This document shows, in pieces, positions 17,864 through 27,620 of a stretch of 64,000 nt of DNA. Within the stretch, counting starts at the first letter, position 1; the number at the start of each line of letters is the position of its first letter. The DNA comes from Microbacterium sp. 8M (lineage in GTDB: Bacteria > Actinomycetota > Actinomycetes > Actinomycetales > Microbacteriaceae), in assembly GCF_902506375.1 (NCBI RefSeq), contig NZ_LR733284.1:1536058-1600057 (forward strand), written 5' to 3'. The position numbers and the translations under genes were made by a program. The notes beneath the pieces are model-generated. The model saw only the letters and a program-made list of their open reading frames with translations, had not been told where the DNA came from and made no database searches.

Positions 17864-18844
17864 ATGATCCGATTCGAGAACGTCACCAAGCGCTATCGCG
17901 GCACCAAGCGTCCCGCGCTCTCCGGGGTCGATTTCGAGGTGCAGCGAGGCGAGTTCGTCTTCCTCGTCGGCGCGTCGGGATCCGGGAAGAGCTCCTGCCT
18001 CCAGCTCATCCTCCGGGAGGAGTCGCCCACGTCCGGCCGCGTCGCCGTGCTCGGGCGTGACCTGAAGTCCATCGCGAACCGCAAGGTCCCCTACTTCCGT
18101 CGCAGCATCGGATCCGTCTTCCAGGACTTCCGTCTGCTGCCCTCGAAGACCGTCTACCAGAACGTCGCCTTCACCCTGCAGGTCACCGGCGCCTCGCGCG
18201 GGTTCATCCAGCAGGCGGTGCCGGAGGCTCTGGCACTCGTCGGCCTCAGCGGCAAGGAGAAGCGTCTCCCGCACGAGCTCTCCGGCGGTGAGCAGCAGCG
18301 CGTGGCGATCGCTCGGGCGATCGTGAACCGCCCGCAGATCGTGCTCGCCGACGAGCCCACCGGAAACCTCGACCCGGGAACCTCGGTGGACATCATGCAG
18401 CTGCTGGCACGCATCAACGCCGGCGGGACCACCGTGGTCATGGCCACCCACGAGGCCGCGTTCGTCGACCAGATGCAGCGCCGGGTGATCGAGTTGCGCG
18501 ACGGCGAGATGGTGCGCGACGAGGTCGGCGGCGGCTACGGCGACACGTCGAACGTTCCGCGCCTCGAGCCCGAGGCCATCCGCGGCGCCGCCGCCACCGC
18601 CGCACTGCAGACCGTGCGTGAGGTGCACCGCGAGACCGAGGCCGCCATCGCGGAGCCGATCCCGGCGCCCGCTCCCGTCGAGGAGCAGCGCACCCCGGCG
18701 CCGCCGACCGTCAAGCCCGCCGACGACCCGCGTCCGCCGACGCATCAGATCACGGTCCCCGCGATCGATGTGGCCGAGCTCGGAGTGGCCGACCGGCTGG
18801 GGCTGGCAGAACGCGACGACGAGGAAGTGGGGCCGACGTCATGA
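17864..18844 (+). CDS. ftsE: Cell-division ABC ATPase FtsE with long C-terminal extension
   Basis: FtsE is the cytosolic ATPase of the FtsEX complex that controls wall hydrolases at the septum. Walker A is GASGSGKSS, the signature [15 protein letters not shown] and Walker B IVLADEPTGNLD; the catalytic core ends near residue 228. Instead of stopping there as usual, the protein continues for about 95 residues rich in Ala, Pro, Glu and Arg, ending in an acidic ERDDEEVG segment. No Shine-Dalgarno; TAGGCT lies nine bases before the ATG. It overlaps ftsX in ATGA. Confidence 0.95.
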   Translation: MIRFENVTKRYRGTKRPALSGVDFEVQRGEFVFLVGASGSGKSSCLQLILREESPTSGRVAVLGRDLKSIANRKVPYFRRSIGSVFQDFRLLPSKTVYQNVAFTLQVTGASRGFIQQAVPEALALVGLSGKEKRLPHELSGGEQQRVAIARAIVNRPQIVLADEPTGNLDPGTSVDIMQLLARINAGGTTVVMATHEAAFVDQMQRRVIELRDGEMVRDEVGGGYGDTSNVPRLEPEAIRGAAATAALQTVREVHRETEAAIAEPIPAPAPVEEQRTPAPPTVKPADDPRPPTHQITVPAIDVAELGVADRLGLAERDDEEVGPTS

Positions 18845-19755
18845 GGTTCGGACTCATCCTCGGCGAGGCGCTGACGGGCCTGCGCCGCAACGCCTCCATG
18901 GTCATCTCGGTCGTGCTCGTGACGTTCGTGTCGCTGACGTTCGTGGGCGCAGCGATCCTCATGCAGGCGCAGATCGGCACGATGCGCGCCTACTGGCAGG
19001 ACCGCGCGCAGGTCGCGATCTACATGTGCTCCTCGGTCTCCACCTCGCCGGGCTGCGTCGGCGGCGTCGCGACGGACGACCAGATCAAGGCCGTGCAGGC
19101 CGAGCTCGACGGAGCCACCCTCAAGCCGCTGATCAGCAAGAGCACCTTCCAGACGGCCGACGAGGCGTACCAGGAGACGCTGAAGCTCGTCGGCAAGGAC
19201 TACGCGGGCGTGCTCACGCCCGACCAGGTCAACGCCGTCTTCAAGGTCAACCTGAAGGATCAGACGCAGTCCGCCGTCATCGCGGAGGCCTTCCACGACG
19301 TCAAGGGCGTGGACGAGGTGAAGGATCAGCTCGAATACCTGGATCCCCTCTTCAACGCGCTCACCGTCGCCACCTACATCGCGGTCGGCATCGCCGTGCT
19401 CATGCTCATCGCCGCAGTGCTGCTGATCGGCACCACGATCCGGCTCTCCGCGTACGCGCGACGGCGGGAGATCGGGATCATGCGCCTGGTCGGCGCCTCG
19501 AACCGCTTCATCCAGACGCCGTTCGTGCTCGAGGGCGTGTTCGCAGCGGTGATCGGATCCGTGCTCGCCAGCGCCGCCGTGCTGCTCGGCGTGCATTTCG
19601 GCGTGCAGGAGTACCTGACCAAGCGGGTGGGGTTCATCACCACGTGGGTGGGCCTGGACGACGCGCTGCTCGTGGTGCCCGTGCTCATCGGCATCGGCGT
19701 GGTCCTCGCCGCGCTCAGCGCCGGGTTCGCGATCCGCCGCTGGCTGCGTGCCTGA
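18841..19755 (+). CDS. ftsX: Cell-division membrane protein FtsX
   Basis: The 304-residue partner of FtsE. It has an N-terminal cytosolic stretch, a first membrane helix (about 20-45), and an extracellular domain (about 50-175) with one Cys pair (MCSSVSTSPGCVGG). Three further helices (about 178-205, 225-250, 275-300) carry the FtsX core motif RREIGIMRLVGASNRFIQTPFVLEG. It transmits the ATPase cycle to an extracellular hydrolase such as RipC-type enzymes in relatives. It is coupled to ftsE by a 4-base overlap. Confidence 0.95.
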   Translation: MRFGLILGEALTGLRRNASMVISVVLVTFVSLTFVGAAILMQAQIGTMRAYWQDRAQVAIYMCSSVSTSPGCVGGVATDDQIKAVQAELDGATLKPLISKSTFQTADEAYQETLKLVGKDYAGVLTPDQVNAVFKVNLKDQTQSAVIAEAFHDVKGVDEVKDQLEYLDPLFNALTVATYIAVGIAVLMLIAAVLLIGTTIRLSAYARRREIGIMRLVGASNRFIQTPFVLEGVFAAVIGSVLASAAVLLGVHFGVQEYLTKRVGFITTWVGLDDALLVVPVLIGIGVVLAALSAGFAIRRWLRA

Positions 19756-19806
19756 TAGGCTGACAGGCTGTCGTGCGCCCGCACGGCGCAGAATCAGGAG
19801 ATCGCC

Positions 19807-20283
19807 ATGCCCAGGGAACGCGGGGAGAAGGTCGTCGCGACCAATCGTCGCGCACGTCACGACTACAACCTCGAGAAGTCGTACGAGGCGGGACTCGTGC
19901 TCACGGGCACGGAGGTGAAGTCGCTGCGCCAGGGGCGCGCGAACCTGACCGACGGATACGCGTACATCAAGGGCGGCGAGGCGTTCCTCGACGCCGTGCA
20001 TATCCCGGAGTACTCCCAGGGGCACTGGACGAACCACTCGGCCAAGCGGATCCGCAAGCTCCTGCTGCACAAGGAGGAGATCGCGAAGCTCTCGCACGCC
20101 GTCTCCGCCGGCGGCTACACGCTGATCCCGCTCAAGCTGTACTTCTCCGACGGCCGCGCCAAGGTCGAGATCGCCCTGGCCAAGGGCAAGCGCGAGTACG
20201 ACAAGCGGCAGGCCCTGCGCGAGCGCCAGGACTCCCGCGAGGCGGAGCGCGCCATGCGCACCCGCAACCGCCTCGGGGAGTGA
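19807..20283 (+). CDS. smpB: SsrA-binding protein SmpB
   Basis: SmpB binds tmRNA and brings it to stalled ribosomes in trans-translation. The 158-residue protein has the signature [30 protein letters not shown] and the basic C-terminal tail that enters the mRNA channel ([10 protein letters not shown] onward). A CAGGAG site precedes the ATG. It follows ftsX, as in other actinomycetes. The tmRNA gene itself is not adjacent: the S9 peptidase stop is only 15 bases away on the other strand. Confidence 0.97.
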   Translation: MPRERGEKVVATNRRARHDYNLEKSYEAGLVLTGTEVKSLRQGRANLTDGYAYIKGGEAFLDAVHIPEYSQGHWTNHSAKRIRKLLLHKEEIAKLSHAVSAGGYTLIPLKLYFSDGRAKVEIALAKGKREYDKRQALRERQDSREAERAMRTRNRLGE

Positions 20284-20298
20284 CTCTCCGGCGGGTGA

Positions 20299-22197
20299 CT
20301 AGGGCGTCGGCTCGAACCCGAACACCTCGCCCAGGAAGCGCAGCTCCGCCTCCGCGGCCGCGATGATCGTCTCCGCCTGCCGGAACCCGTGGCCCTCCCC
20401 GGGGAACAGCAGGTAGTCGTGCCGCACGCCTCGTGCGGCGAGCGCGTCACGGATGGCCTCGGACTGCGACGGCGGGACGACGGCGTCGTCGGCGCCCTGC
20501 AGGATGAGCACGGGGACGTCGATGCGATCGGCGTGGGTGAGCGGCGAGCGGTCGATGTAGGTCTGCTCGGCCTCGGGCAGCGGCCCCACGAGACCGTCGA
20601 GGTAGTGGCGCTCGAAGTCGTGGGTCTCGGCAGCGAGCAGGCGCAGATCCGCGACGCCGTACCGGTCGATGCCCGCCGCGAACACCCCGCCGCGCACGAG
20701 CGCGGACAGCACGGTCCAGCCGCCGGCCGAGCCGCCGCGGATCGCGATGCGGCGGGGGTCGGCGATGCCGGCGTCGGCGAGGCCCTGCGCCGCGGCCAGG
20801 ACGTCGTCCACGTCGACGACGCCCCACTCGCCGTCCAGGCGCTTGCGGTAGGCGCGGCCGTAGCCGGTGGATCCGCCGTAATTCACCTCGAGCACGCCGA
20901 TGCCGCGGCTGGTGAAGTAGGTGATCCAGCCCGCCTGCGCGCCCGCCGCGTGCGCGGTAGGACCGCCGTGCACCTGCACGATGTACGGCGGCAGAGCGCC
21001 CGCGTCGGGGGTGACGTCGGGGTTCGCCGGCGCGTGGTCGAACGCGTGCACGGGGCCATGCGGGCCGTCGAACGTCACCGGGCGCGCGCCCGGCACCCAG
21101 GCCGGATCCACGGGGTCCCCTCCGCGGATCGCCCGCGCGGTGCCCGCGTCGATGTCCAGCTCCCAGAGGCCGGGGGTGACGCGTCGTCCCTGACCCGTGA
21201 TCAGGACCCGGGATCCCCGGGAGTCCTCCAGACTGAGATCCGCGTCGAAGGGCACCTCGAGCTCGCGGATGACCGTGCCGTCGCGATCCAGCAGCGCGAG
21301 GGAATCCGAGCCGTTCGTGCGGACGGCGAGGATCCGGCCGTCGTCGAGGATCCGGAACCAGCGCTGGCCGAGCACCCACAGCCCGCCGCCGGTGTCGGCG
21401 TCGGCCGGCGCGAACTCGTCGCGGATCGCCGGACGGATCTGGTTCGAGGGCGCGGGACGATGATCGAGGCGCGCGCGGTGCAGGTTCCAGCGGCCGGTCG
21501 CGTCGTCCGCGAACAGCAGCTCCTCGTCGGAGAGCCACTCCGGCTGCAGCGCGGCCCGGGACGGGATGAGGCGATGCCCCCCGTCGAGGTCGGCGATGAC
21601 GCCCGTCGCGTCGTCCCACGGCATGCGGTTCGCGGTCCATTCCACGAATGCGAGGCGCGATCCGTCCGGCGAGAGCGCAGGGTGCGCGAAGAACCCGCTG
21701 CCGGAGAGGATCCTGCGGATCGCGCCGTCGTCCTCGGCGGCGGTGCCGTCGACCGGGATCTCTACGATGGCGCGCTCGTGCGGATCCGGGCGCAGATCCT
21801 CCCGCACGGCGAACAGCCGCCCCTGCTGCAGGCGGAGCCCGCCGTACTGCGGCCCCGGAGCGGTGAGCGGCACGGGCGCGTCGGCGCCCTGTTCCCACCG
21901 GCGGACGCGCTGATCCTCGCCGTCGACGAAGTAGAGCGTGCCGTCGTCCGCGACCGTCCACGCGCCGCCGCCGTACTCGTGCACCCGGGAGCGTGCGCTC
22001 CACGGCGCCGGCAGCACCTCCTGCACGCTGTCGTCCGGGTCCAGCCGGAGCACGCGCATGCGGCCGCGCTCGTGCGGCACCGACTCGCTCCACCGGATCC
22101 CGTCCGCCGCATAGCGGGCGCCGTCGATCCGGATGCCGGCGGTGGCCAGGTCGGCGGCGGACAGCGGCGAGGGCCAGGAACCGTATGCAGCGCTCAT
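20299..22197 (-). CDS. S9-family prolyl-oligopeptidase-like serine peptidase
   Basis: The 632-residue cytosolic enzyme has a beta-propeller N-terminal part (about 20-370, repeated WxxDG-type blades such as FVDGEDQRVRRWEQG and LSPDGSRLAFVEW). The alpha/beta-hydrolase domain (about 375-632) carries the catalytic triad: S490 in GGSAGG, D571 in GADDAVVP and H603 in GEGHGF. It belongs with dipeptidyl-aminopeptidase/acylaminoacyl-peptidase enzymes. There is no signal peptide. It lacks a Shine-Dalgarno but has TAGGCT exactly six bases before ATG 22197, so it is probably leaderless. It is convergent with smpB. Confidence 0.92.
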   Translation of the reverse strand: MSAAYGSWPSPLSAADLATAGIRIDGARYAADGIRWSESVPHERGRMRVLRLDPDDSVQEVLPAPWSARSRVHEYGGGAWTVADDGTLYFVDGEDQRVRRWEQGADAPVPLTAPGPQYGGLRLQQGRLFAVREDLRPDPHERAIVEIPVDGTAAEDDGAIRRILSGSGFFAHPALSPDGSRLAFVEWTANRMPWDDATGVIADLDGGHRLIPSRAALQPEWLSDEELLFADDATGRWNLHRARLDHRPAPSNQIRPAIRDEFAPADADTGGGLWVLGQRWFRILDDGRILAVRTNGSDSLALLDRDGTVIRELEVPFDADLSLEDSRGSRVLITGQGRRVTPGLWELDIDAGTARAIRGGDPVDPAWVPGARPVTFDGPHGPVHAFDHAPANPDVTPDAGALPPYIVQVHGGPTAHAAGAQAGWITYFTSRGIGVLEVNYGGSTGYGRAYRKRLDGEWGVVDVDDVLAAAQGLADAGIADPRRIAIRGGSAGGWTVLSALVRGGVFAAGIDRYGVADLRLLAAETHDFERHYLDGLVGPLPEAEQTYIDRSPLTHADRIDVPVLILQGADDAVVPPSQSEAIRDALAARGVRHDYLLFPGEGHGFRQAETIIAAAEAELRFLGEVFGFEPTP

Positions 22198-22301
22198 GCT
22201 TCGAGCCTAGAAGAGCGCATGCCGACACATGGTGAAACACAGCATGCGCCGCCTGCCGGTGCCGCCTAGCGTGGGGGGACCGCCCCCGATGCAGGAGAGA
22301 G

Positions 22302-23306
22302 ATGTCCTTCGACGTGCCGCCGTTCGCCCCGCACGGGGCTGTCGCGCCGCGCGTGCCGATCTCCTTCGAGCTGTACCCGCCGCGCACGCCCGCACCCGTC
22401 GAGGCGCTGCACGAGACGATCCAGCAGCTCGCGTCCGTGTCGCCGCGGTTCATCTCCGTGACCTACGGAGCCGGCGGATCCGTAGGCGGCCGGTCGCTGG
22501 AGGTGCTGCGCTACATCCGCGAGCACACCGCGGTCGAGCCGCTCGCGCACCTCACGTGCGTCGGCAGCACCTACGCGGGCGCGTCCCGGCTGATCCGGGA
22601 GTTCCTCGACGCCGGGATCCTGAGCTTCCTCGCCCTGCGCGGCGATCCGCCGCTGGGGGAGACCGAGCCGTTCCTCGGGGATCTGGAGAGCTCGGCGCAG
22701 CTGGTGCAGCTCATCGACCGGGCGCAGGCCGAGCGGGCGCCCTATCAGGAGCGGCCCATCCCGGGCGTCCCCGGAGCGGTGCAGGTGACGCCGCGCCGCA
22801 AGGTGAACATCGCCGTCGCCGCGTACCCGAACGGGCATCCGCGCTCGACCTACCGCAACCAGGACATCGACGCGCTGCTGGCCAAGCAAGCGGCCGGGGC
22901 GACGCTCGCGATCACCCAGCTCTTCTTCCACCCCGACGACTACTTCGCGTTCGTCGAGCGGGCGCGCCGTGCCGGGGTGACGATCCCGATCCTGCCCGGC
23001 ATCATGCCGATCACCTCGCCCGCGCGACTGCGCCGCGTGCTGGAGCTCAGCGGTGAGGAGCTGCCCGCCGAGCTGTCCATCGCCCTCGAGGTCGAGCCCA
23101 CGGCGGAGGGACGCACCGAGATCGGCGTCGCGCACGCCGCAGCGCTCGTCCGCGAGCTCGTCGAGGGCGGCGCACCCGGCGTGCACCTGTACGCGTTCAA
23201 CCAGCACCGCACCGTGCTCGACGTACTCGACGAGGCAGGGGTGCTCGCACCGTCCGCCTCCTCCCGCATCGACCGGCCTTCCGCGATGCCCACTGTCCGG
23301 CGCTGA
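22302..23306 (+). CDS. metF: Methylenetetrahydrofolate reductase
   Basis: MetF reduces 5,10-methylene-THF to 5-methyl-THF, the methyl donor for MetE encoded next. The 334-residue protein starts VPISFELYPPRTP with the N-terminal catalytic Glu, has SVTYGAGGS and HLTCVGSTYAG for FAD and folate binding, LRGDPP, and the GITQLFF-type segment AITQLFFHPDDYF. A GGAGAGAG site precedes the ATG. A 35-base gap separates it from metE, so they probably form a methionine operon. No cobalamin or SAM riboswitch is recognisable upstream. Confidence 0.95.
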   Translation: MSFDVPPFAPHGAVAPRVPISFELYPPRTPAPVEALHETIQQLASVSPRFISVTYGAGGSVGGRSLEVLRYIREHTAVEPLAHLTCVGSTYAGASRLIREFLDAGILSFLALRGDPPLGETEPFLGDLESSAQLVQLIDRAQAERAPYQERPIPGVPGAVQVTPRRKVNIAVAAYPNGHPRSTYRNQDIDALLAKQAAGATLAITQLFFHPDDYFAFVERARRAGVTIPILPGIMPITSPARLRRVLELSGEELPAELSIALEVEPTAEGRTEIGVAHAAALVRELVEGGAPGVHLYAFNQHRTVLDVLDEAGVLAPSASSRIDRPSAMPTVRR

Positions 23307-23341
23307 GCCGCAACTTCCCCCTTCTGTCAGAGAGGACCGTC

Positions 23342-25663
23342 ATGACCGCATTCCCCGAGGGCACCGTCCTGGGCTACCCCCGCATCGGCCGCCGCCGCGA
23401 GCTGAAGAAGGCCGTCGAGGCGTTCTGGGCAGGCCGGATCGACGAGGCGGAGCTGGAGCGCACCGCCGCCGAGCTGCGTGCGACCACGCGCGAGCGCCTC
23501 GCCGCCCAGGGTCTGGGCCGCGACGACTCCGCCATCCCCGAGTCGTTCTCCTACTACGACCAGGTGCTCGACGCAGCCGTCACGGTGGGTGCGATCCCGG
23601 CCCGGTTCGAGGACCTCCGCGCCGAGGACGGCACGATCGGCCTGCCCGCGTACTTCACGATCGCGCGCGGTGAGGGCGAGCGCGCTCCGCTCGAGATGAC
23701 CAAGTGGTTCGACACGAACTACCACTACCTCGTTCCCGAGATCGGTCCCGACACGGTCTTCTCGCTGTCCAGCGACCGCATCGTGCGTCAGGTGCAGGAG
23801 GCGGCTGAGGCCGGCTTCCGCACCCGCCCCGTGATCGTCGGTCCGGTCACCTTCCTCGCCCTCGCGAAGGCCGCCGACGAGGCGCCGGAGGGCTTCGACC
23901 CGCTGTCCCGCCTGGACGACCTCCTCCCGGTGTACACGGAGCTGCTCGGCGCGCTGAAGGCCGCGGGCGCCGAGTGGGTGCAGCTGGACGAGCCCGCGCT
24001 CGTGAGCGAGTCCCTGCCGGCGTCGGTGGCCGAGCTCGGCGATGCCGCGACGCGCGCCTACGCCGTCCTCGGCGGTCTGACCGAGCGTCCCGCGATCTTC
24101 GTCGCCGCTCCCTACGCGGCTCTCGACGCCAACCTCGCCGTGCTCGCCGCCGCTCCGATCGAGGCGATCGGCCTCGACCTCGTCCGCGGCGCGGTGCCCG
24201 CCGCGGTGCCCGGACTCGCGGACAAGGTGCTCGTGGGCGGCGTGATCGACGGCCACAACATCTGGCGCGGCGACCTGTCCGCAGCCTTCGACACGCTCGA
24301 GGCGCTGCGTGGCCTGGGCGCCGCCGGCGTGTCCGCCGCGACCTCGACCTCGCTGCAGCACGTGCCGCACGACGTCGAGGACGAGTCGAAGCTCGACGCA
24401 CGCCTGGTGAGCTGGCTCGCGTTCGCCGACCAGAAGGTCGCCCAGGTCACCACCCTGGCCCGCGGACTCGCCGAGGGGCGCGCCGCCATCGCCGCCGAGC
24501 TCGACGCGGCCTCCGCTGCGCTCGCCGACCGCCTCAGCGCACCCGGCGTGCGCGTCGACGCCGTGCGCGCGCGCACCGCGGCGCTCACCGAGGCCGACTT
24601 CCAGCGCGGCGACTACGACGCCCGCGTGGCGGCCCAGTCCATCGCGCTGGACCTGCCGGCGCTGCCGCTCACGACGATCGGATCCTTCCCTCAGACCGGC
24701 GAGATCCGCCGCGCCCGCGCGCAGTTCACGAAGGGCGAGATCACGGCGGACGAGTACGACGGCTTCCTCCGCGACGAGATCGGCCGCGTCGTCGCGCTCC
24801 AGGAGGAGCTGGGCCTCGACGTCCTGGTGCACGGCGAGCCCGAGCGCAACGACATGGTGCAGTACTTCGCCGAGAACCTCGACGGCTTCGACGTCACGGA
24901 GAACGGCTGGGTGCAGTCCTACGGATCCCGCGCCACGCGTCCGTCCATCCTCTGGGGCGACGTCTCCCGTCCGGCGCCGATCACGGTCGCCTGGTCGCAG
25001 TATGCGCAGTCGCTCACCGCGAAGCCGATGAAGGGCATGCTGACCGGCCCGGTCACGATCCTCGCCTGGTCGTTCGTGCGCGACGACCAGCCGCTGGCGG
25101 AGACCGCGAACCAGGTGGCGCTGGCGCTGCGCGACGAGATCGCTGATCTCGAGGCCGCGGGCATCGGCGTCATCCAGGTGGACGAGCCCGCGCTGCGCGA
25201 GCTGCTCCCGCTGAAGAAGGCCGACCAGCCGGCGTACCTGGACTGGTCCGTGGCCTCGTTCCGCCTGTCCACGGCCGGGGCCGAGACCGCCACCCAGGTG
25301 CACACCCACCTCTGCTACTCGGAGTTCGGCGTGGTCATCGATGCGATCCGTGCGCTGGACGCCGACGTGACCTCGATCGAGGCCGCGCGCAGCCGCATGG
25401 AGGTCGTCGCCGACATCGCCGCGGCCGGGTTCGACCACGGGATCGGCCCTGGCGTCTACGACATCCACTCGCCGCGCGTGCCCGATGTCGCCGAGGTCGA
25501 GGCGCTCCTGCGCCGCGCCGTCGAGGAGATCCCCACGCGCCAGCTCTGGGTCAACCCCGACTGCGGTCTGAAGACCCGCGGCTACGAGGAGACGAACGCC
25601 TCGCTGCGCAACATCGTCGAGGCCACCCGCCGCGTCCGCGAGGACGTGTCGGTCGCGGTCTGA
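23342..25663 (+). CDS. metE: Cobalamin-independent methionine synthase
   Basis: The 773-residue enzyme transfers the methyl group of 5-methyl-THF-triglutamate to homocysteine without B12. The N-terminal barrel begins GYPRIGRRRELKKAVEAFW. The C-terminal barrel starts near TTIGSFPQT and carries the zinc ligands, with His and Cys in HTHLCYSEFG and the last Cys in NPDCGLKTRG. The length is normal for MetE. The start has GAGAGGA upstream. Downstream lies a very strong terminator hairpin. It is coupled by position with metF. Confidence 0.97.
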   Translation: MTAFPEGTVLGYPRIGRRRELKKAVEAFWAGRIDEAELERTAAELRATTRERLAAQGLGRDDSAIPESFSYYDQVLDAAVTVGAIPARFEDLRAEDGTIGLPAYFTIARGEGERAPLEMTKWFDTNYHYLVPEIGPDTVFSLSSDRIVRQVQEAAEAGFRTRPVIVGPVTFLALAKAADEAPEGFDPLSRLDDLLPVYTELLGALKAAGAEWVQLDEPALVSESLPASVAELGDAATRAYAVLGGLTERPAIFVAAPYAALDANLAVLAAAPIEAIGLDLVRGAVPAAVPGLADKVLVGGVIDGHNIWRGDLSAAFDTLEALRGLGAAGVSAATSTSLQHVPHDVEDESKLDARLVSWLAFADQKVAQVTTLARGLAEGRAAIAAELDAASAALADRLSAPGVRVDAVRARTAALTEADFQRGDYDARVAAQSIALDLPALPLTTIGSFPQTGEIRRARAQFTKGEITADEYDGFLRDEIGRVVALQEELGLDVLVHGEPERNDMVQYFAENLDGFDVTENGWVQSYGSRATRPSILWGDVSRPAPITVAWSQYAQSLTAKPMKGMLTGPVTILAWSFVRDDQPLAETANQVALALRDEIADLEAAGIGVIQVDEPALRELLPLKKADQPAYLDWSVASFRLSTAGAETATQVHTHLCYSEFGVVIDAIRALDADVTSIEAARSRMEVVADIAAAGFDHGIGPGVYDIHSPRVPDVAEVEALLRRAVEEIPTRQLWVNPDCGLKTRGYEETNASLRNIVEATRRVREDVSVAV

Positions 25664-25665
25664 CC

Positions 25666-25690
25666 GGTCCCTGAGCCCGTCGAAGGGCAC
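25666..25690. repeat. Dispersed CTGAGCCCGTCGAAGGG element
   Basis: This short element between metE and its terminator contains CTGAGCCCGTCGAAGGG. A near-identical element lies in reverse inside argC (57352-57376), a diverged one after rplT (about 36397-36420), and the unit of the 24-bp array (30231-30374) reads as a variant on the minus strand. They look like one small family of intergenic repeats. Confidence 0.65.
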
Positions 25691-25727
25691 GAGAGACGCC
25701 CTCCCGCATCCGGGAGGGCGTCTCTCG
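25690..25727. terminator. Bidirectional hairpin between metE and the monooxygenase gene
   Basis: A perfect 17-bp stem (25690-25706 with 25711-25727) and 4-base loop lies between two convergent genes, metE and the flavin monooxygenase. It probably terminates both transcripts. Confidence 0.85.
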
Positions 25728-25739
25728 TTCGTACGGGCG

Positions 25740-27581
25740 TCACCCGCGGTGGTGCACCTCCTGCAGGGCGTGCACGGGCGTGTCCAGGCCCACCTGGCGC
25801 GCCTTGAGCTGCAGCGCCAGATACAGCGAGTAATGCCGAGACTGGTGCAGGTTTCCGCCGTGGAACCACAGGTTGGGCTGCTGCGTCGGCTTCCACATGT
25901 TGCGCTGCTCTCCCTCCCACGGGCCGGGATCCTTTGTCGTGTCGGATCCGAGGCCCCAGCACTTGCCGACGCGATCGGCCACCTCCTGGCTGATCAGATC
26001 CGCCGCCCAGCCGTTCATGGATCCGTAGCCGGTCGCGTACACGACCAGGTCGGCGGGCAGCACCGTGCCGTCCTTCAGGACCACCGCGTCCTCGGTGAGG
26101 TGGTCGACGTCGCCTTTGGCGAGTTTGACCTCGCCGTCCGCGACGAGCTCGGCCGCGCCCACGTCGATGTAGTAGCCGGAGCCGCGGCGCAGGTACTTCA
26201 TGAACAGACCGGATCCGTCGTCTCCCCAGTCAAGGTCGAAGCCCGCCGCCTCGAGCCGGTCGTAGAAGTCGCGGTCGCGCTCCTTCATGCGCTCGTAGAG
26301 CGGGATCTGGAACTCGTGCATGATGCGGTAGGGGAGCGAGGCGAAGATGAGGTCGGCCTTCTCGGTCGTGACCCCCGCGGCGAGTGCACGCTCCGAGTAC
26401 AGGTCGCCGAGGCCGATGTCCATGAGCGTGTCGCTCTTCACGATGTGCGTGGAGGAGCGCTGCACCATGGTGACGTCGGCGCCGTGCTCCCACAGGGCGC
26501 CGCAGATGTCGAACGCGGAGTTGTTGCTGCCGATGATCACGCAGCGCTTGCCCGCGTACGCGTCGGGTCCGGGATGCTGCGAGGAGTGCTGCTGCTCGCC
26601 GCGGAACACGTCCTGTCCCTCGAACCGGGGGATGTTCGGCTTGCCGGACATGCCGGTGGCGAGCACGAGCTGGGTAGGGTGCAGCGTGAGCGACTGCCCG
26701 TCGCGCTCCACCTCCACGGTCCAGGTGTCCGACGCGTCATCGAAGGCCGCGCGGGTCGCGACGGTCTTCGACCAGTACGGCACCTCCATCGTCTTCACGT
26801 ACGCCTCCAGCCAGTCGCCCACCTTGTCCTTCGGAGCGAAGACGGGCCAGTTCTCGGGGAACTTGATGTAGGGGAGGTGGTCGTACCAGACCGGGTCGTG
26901 CAGGCACAGCGACTTGTACCGGCCCCGCCACTGATCGCCCGGGCGCGGGTGCTTGTCCACGACGAGCGCCGGGACGCCGAGCTGACGCAGCCGGGCGCCG
27001 AGCGCGATGCCGCCCTGCCCGCCGCCGATCACGAGCACGTAGGGCTGGGTGTCGACGCCGAGGGACGCCTCCTCCGCCTGGCGCCGTTCCAGCCAGGTGA
27101 CGCGATCCCGCCGGGCGCCGTGCTCGGCCCCCATCGGGCGGCGCTCGCGCAGCGGCTCCTCGTGCCCGGTCAGCTCGAAGAGAGTGGTGAGCAGCGTCCA
27201 CGCCTTGGGACCGTCTTCGTCGATGAGGCGCACCAGGCCGCGGCCCCGTCCGACCGCGGTGGAGAACTCGAACCACGCGGTGGTGACGCCGTCCGCCGTC
27301 TCCGCGGGCTCCGTCAGGCGGAAGTCATGGGGGTCCGTGCGATCCAGCGTCGCCGTGAGGAGTTCTGTGACGCCGTCGCGGTTCTCGGTGGTCGTGATGT
27401 TCCAGGTGAAGGACACCAGATCCCGCCAGAAGCTGGTCGTCGCGAAGAGGTCGGCGGCCGCGGCGATGTCACGCGCGGCGAGCGCCTCCTCGAACGCGGC
27501 GAACCAGGCGGCGGCGGGATCCAGATCCGTGAGGGCAGGGGCGGCCGGCGACACTGCGGGCCGTTCATCGAGCTGAGTCAT
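25740..27581 (-). CDS. Flavin-dependent monooxygenase with N-terminal SnoaL/NTF2-like domain
   Basis: The protein has 613 residues. Residues about 20-140 look like an NTF2/SnoaL-like alpha+beta domain (LFATTSFWRDLVSFTWNITT). Residues 180-613 form a two-dinucleotide-fold monooxygenase with FAD motif GGGQGG (186-191) and a second, NADPH-type motif VIIGSNNSAFD (348-358). The FMO/BVMO fingerprint FxGxxxHxxx(F/W/Y) appears as FRGEQQHSSQH (326-336), with His in the last position. It would oxygenate a small carbonyl, amine or sulfide; the substrate is unknown. ATG 27581 is chosen because the upstream extension overlaps the divergent regulator gene. Shine-Dalgarno is weak. Confidence 0.88.
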   Translation of the reverse strand: MTQLDERPAVSPAAPALTDLDPAAAWFAAFEEALAARDIAAAADLFATTSFWRDLVSFTWNITTTENRDGVTELLTATLDRTDPHDFRLTEPAETADGVTTAWFEFSTAVGRGRGLVRLIDEDGPKAWTLLTTLFELTGHEEPLRERRPMGAEHGARRDRVTWLERRQAEEASLGVDTQPYVLVIGGGQGGIALGARLRQLGVPALVVDKHPRPGDQWRGRYKSLCLHDPVWYDHLPYIKFPENWPVFAPKDKVGDWLEAYVKTMEVPYWSKTVATRAAFDDASDTWTVEVERDGQSLTLHPTQLVLATGMSGKPNIPRFEGQDVFRGEQQHSSQHPGPDAYAGKRCVIIGSNNSAFDICGALWEHGADVTMVQRSSTHIVKSDTLMDIGLGDLYSERALAAGVTTEKADLIFASLPYRIMHEFQIPLYERMKERDRDFYDRLEAAGFDLDWGDDGSGLFMKYLRRGSGYYIDVGAAELVADGEVKLAKGDVDHLTEDAVVLKDGTVLPADLVVYATGYGSMNGWAADLISQEVADRVGKCWGLGSDTTKDPGPWEGEQRNMWKPTQQPNLWFHGGNLHQSRHYSLYLALQLKARQVGLDTPVHALQEVHHRG

Positions 27582-27620
27582 GGTGACAGCACACGCCCGC
27601 TGGAACCCGGTGGTGAAGCG

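Noticed and set aside
20284..20298. tmRNA gene next to smpB
   Set aside because: Only 15 bases separate smpB from the convergent peptidase gene; no tmRNA-like sequence is visible.
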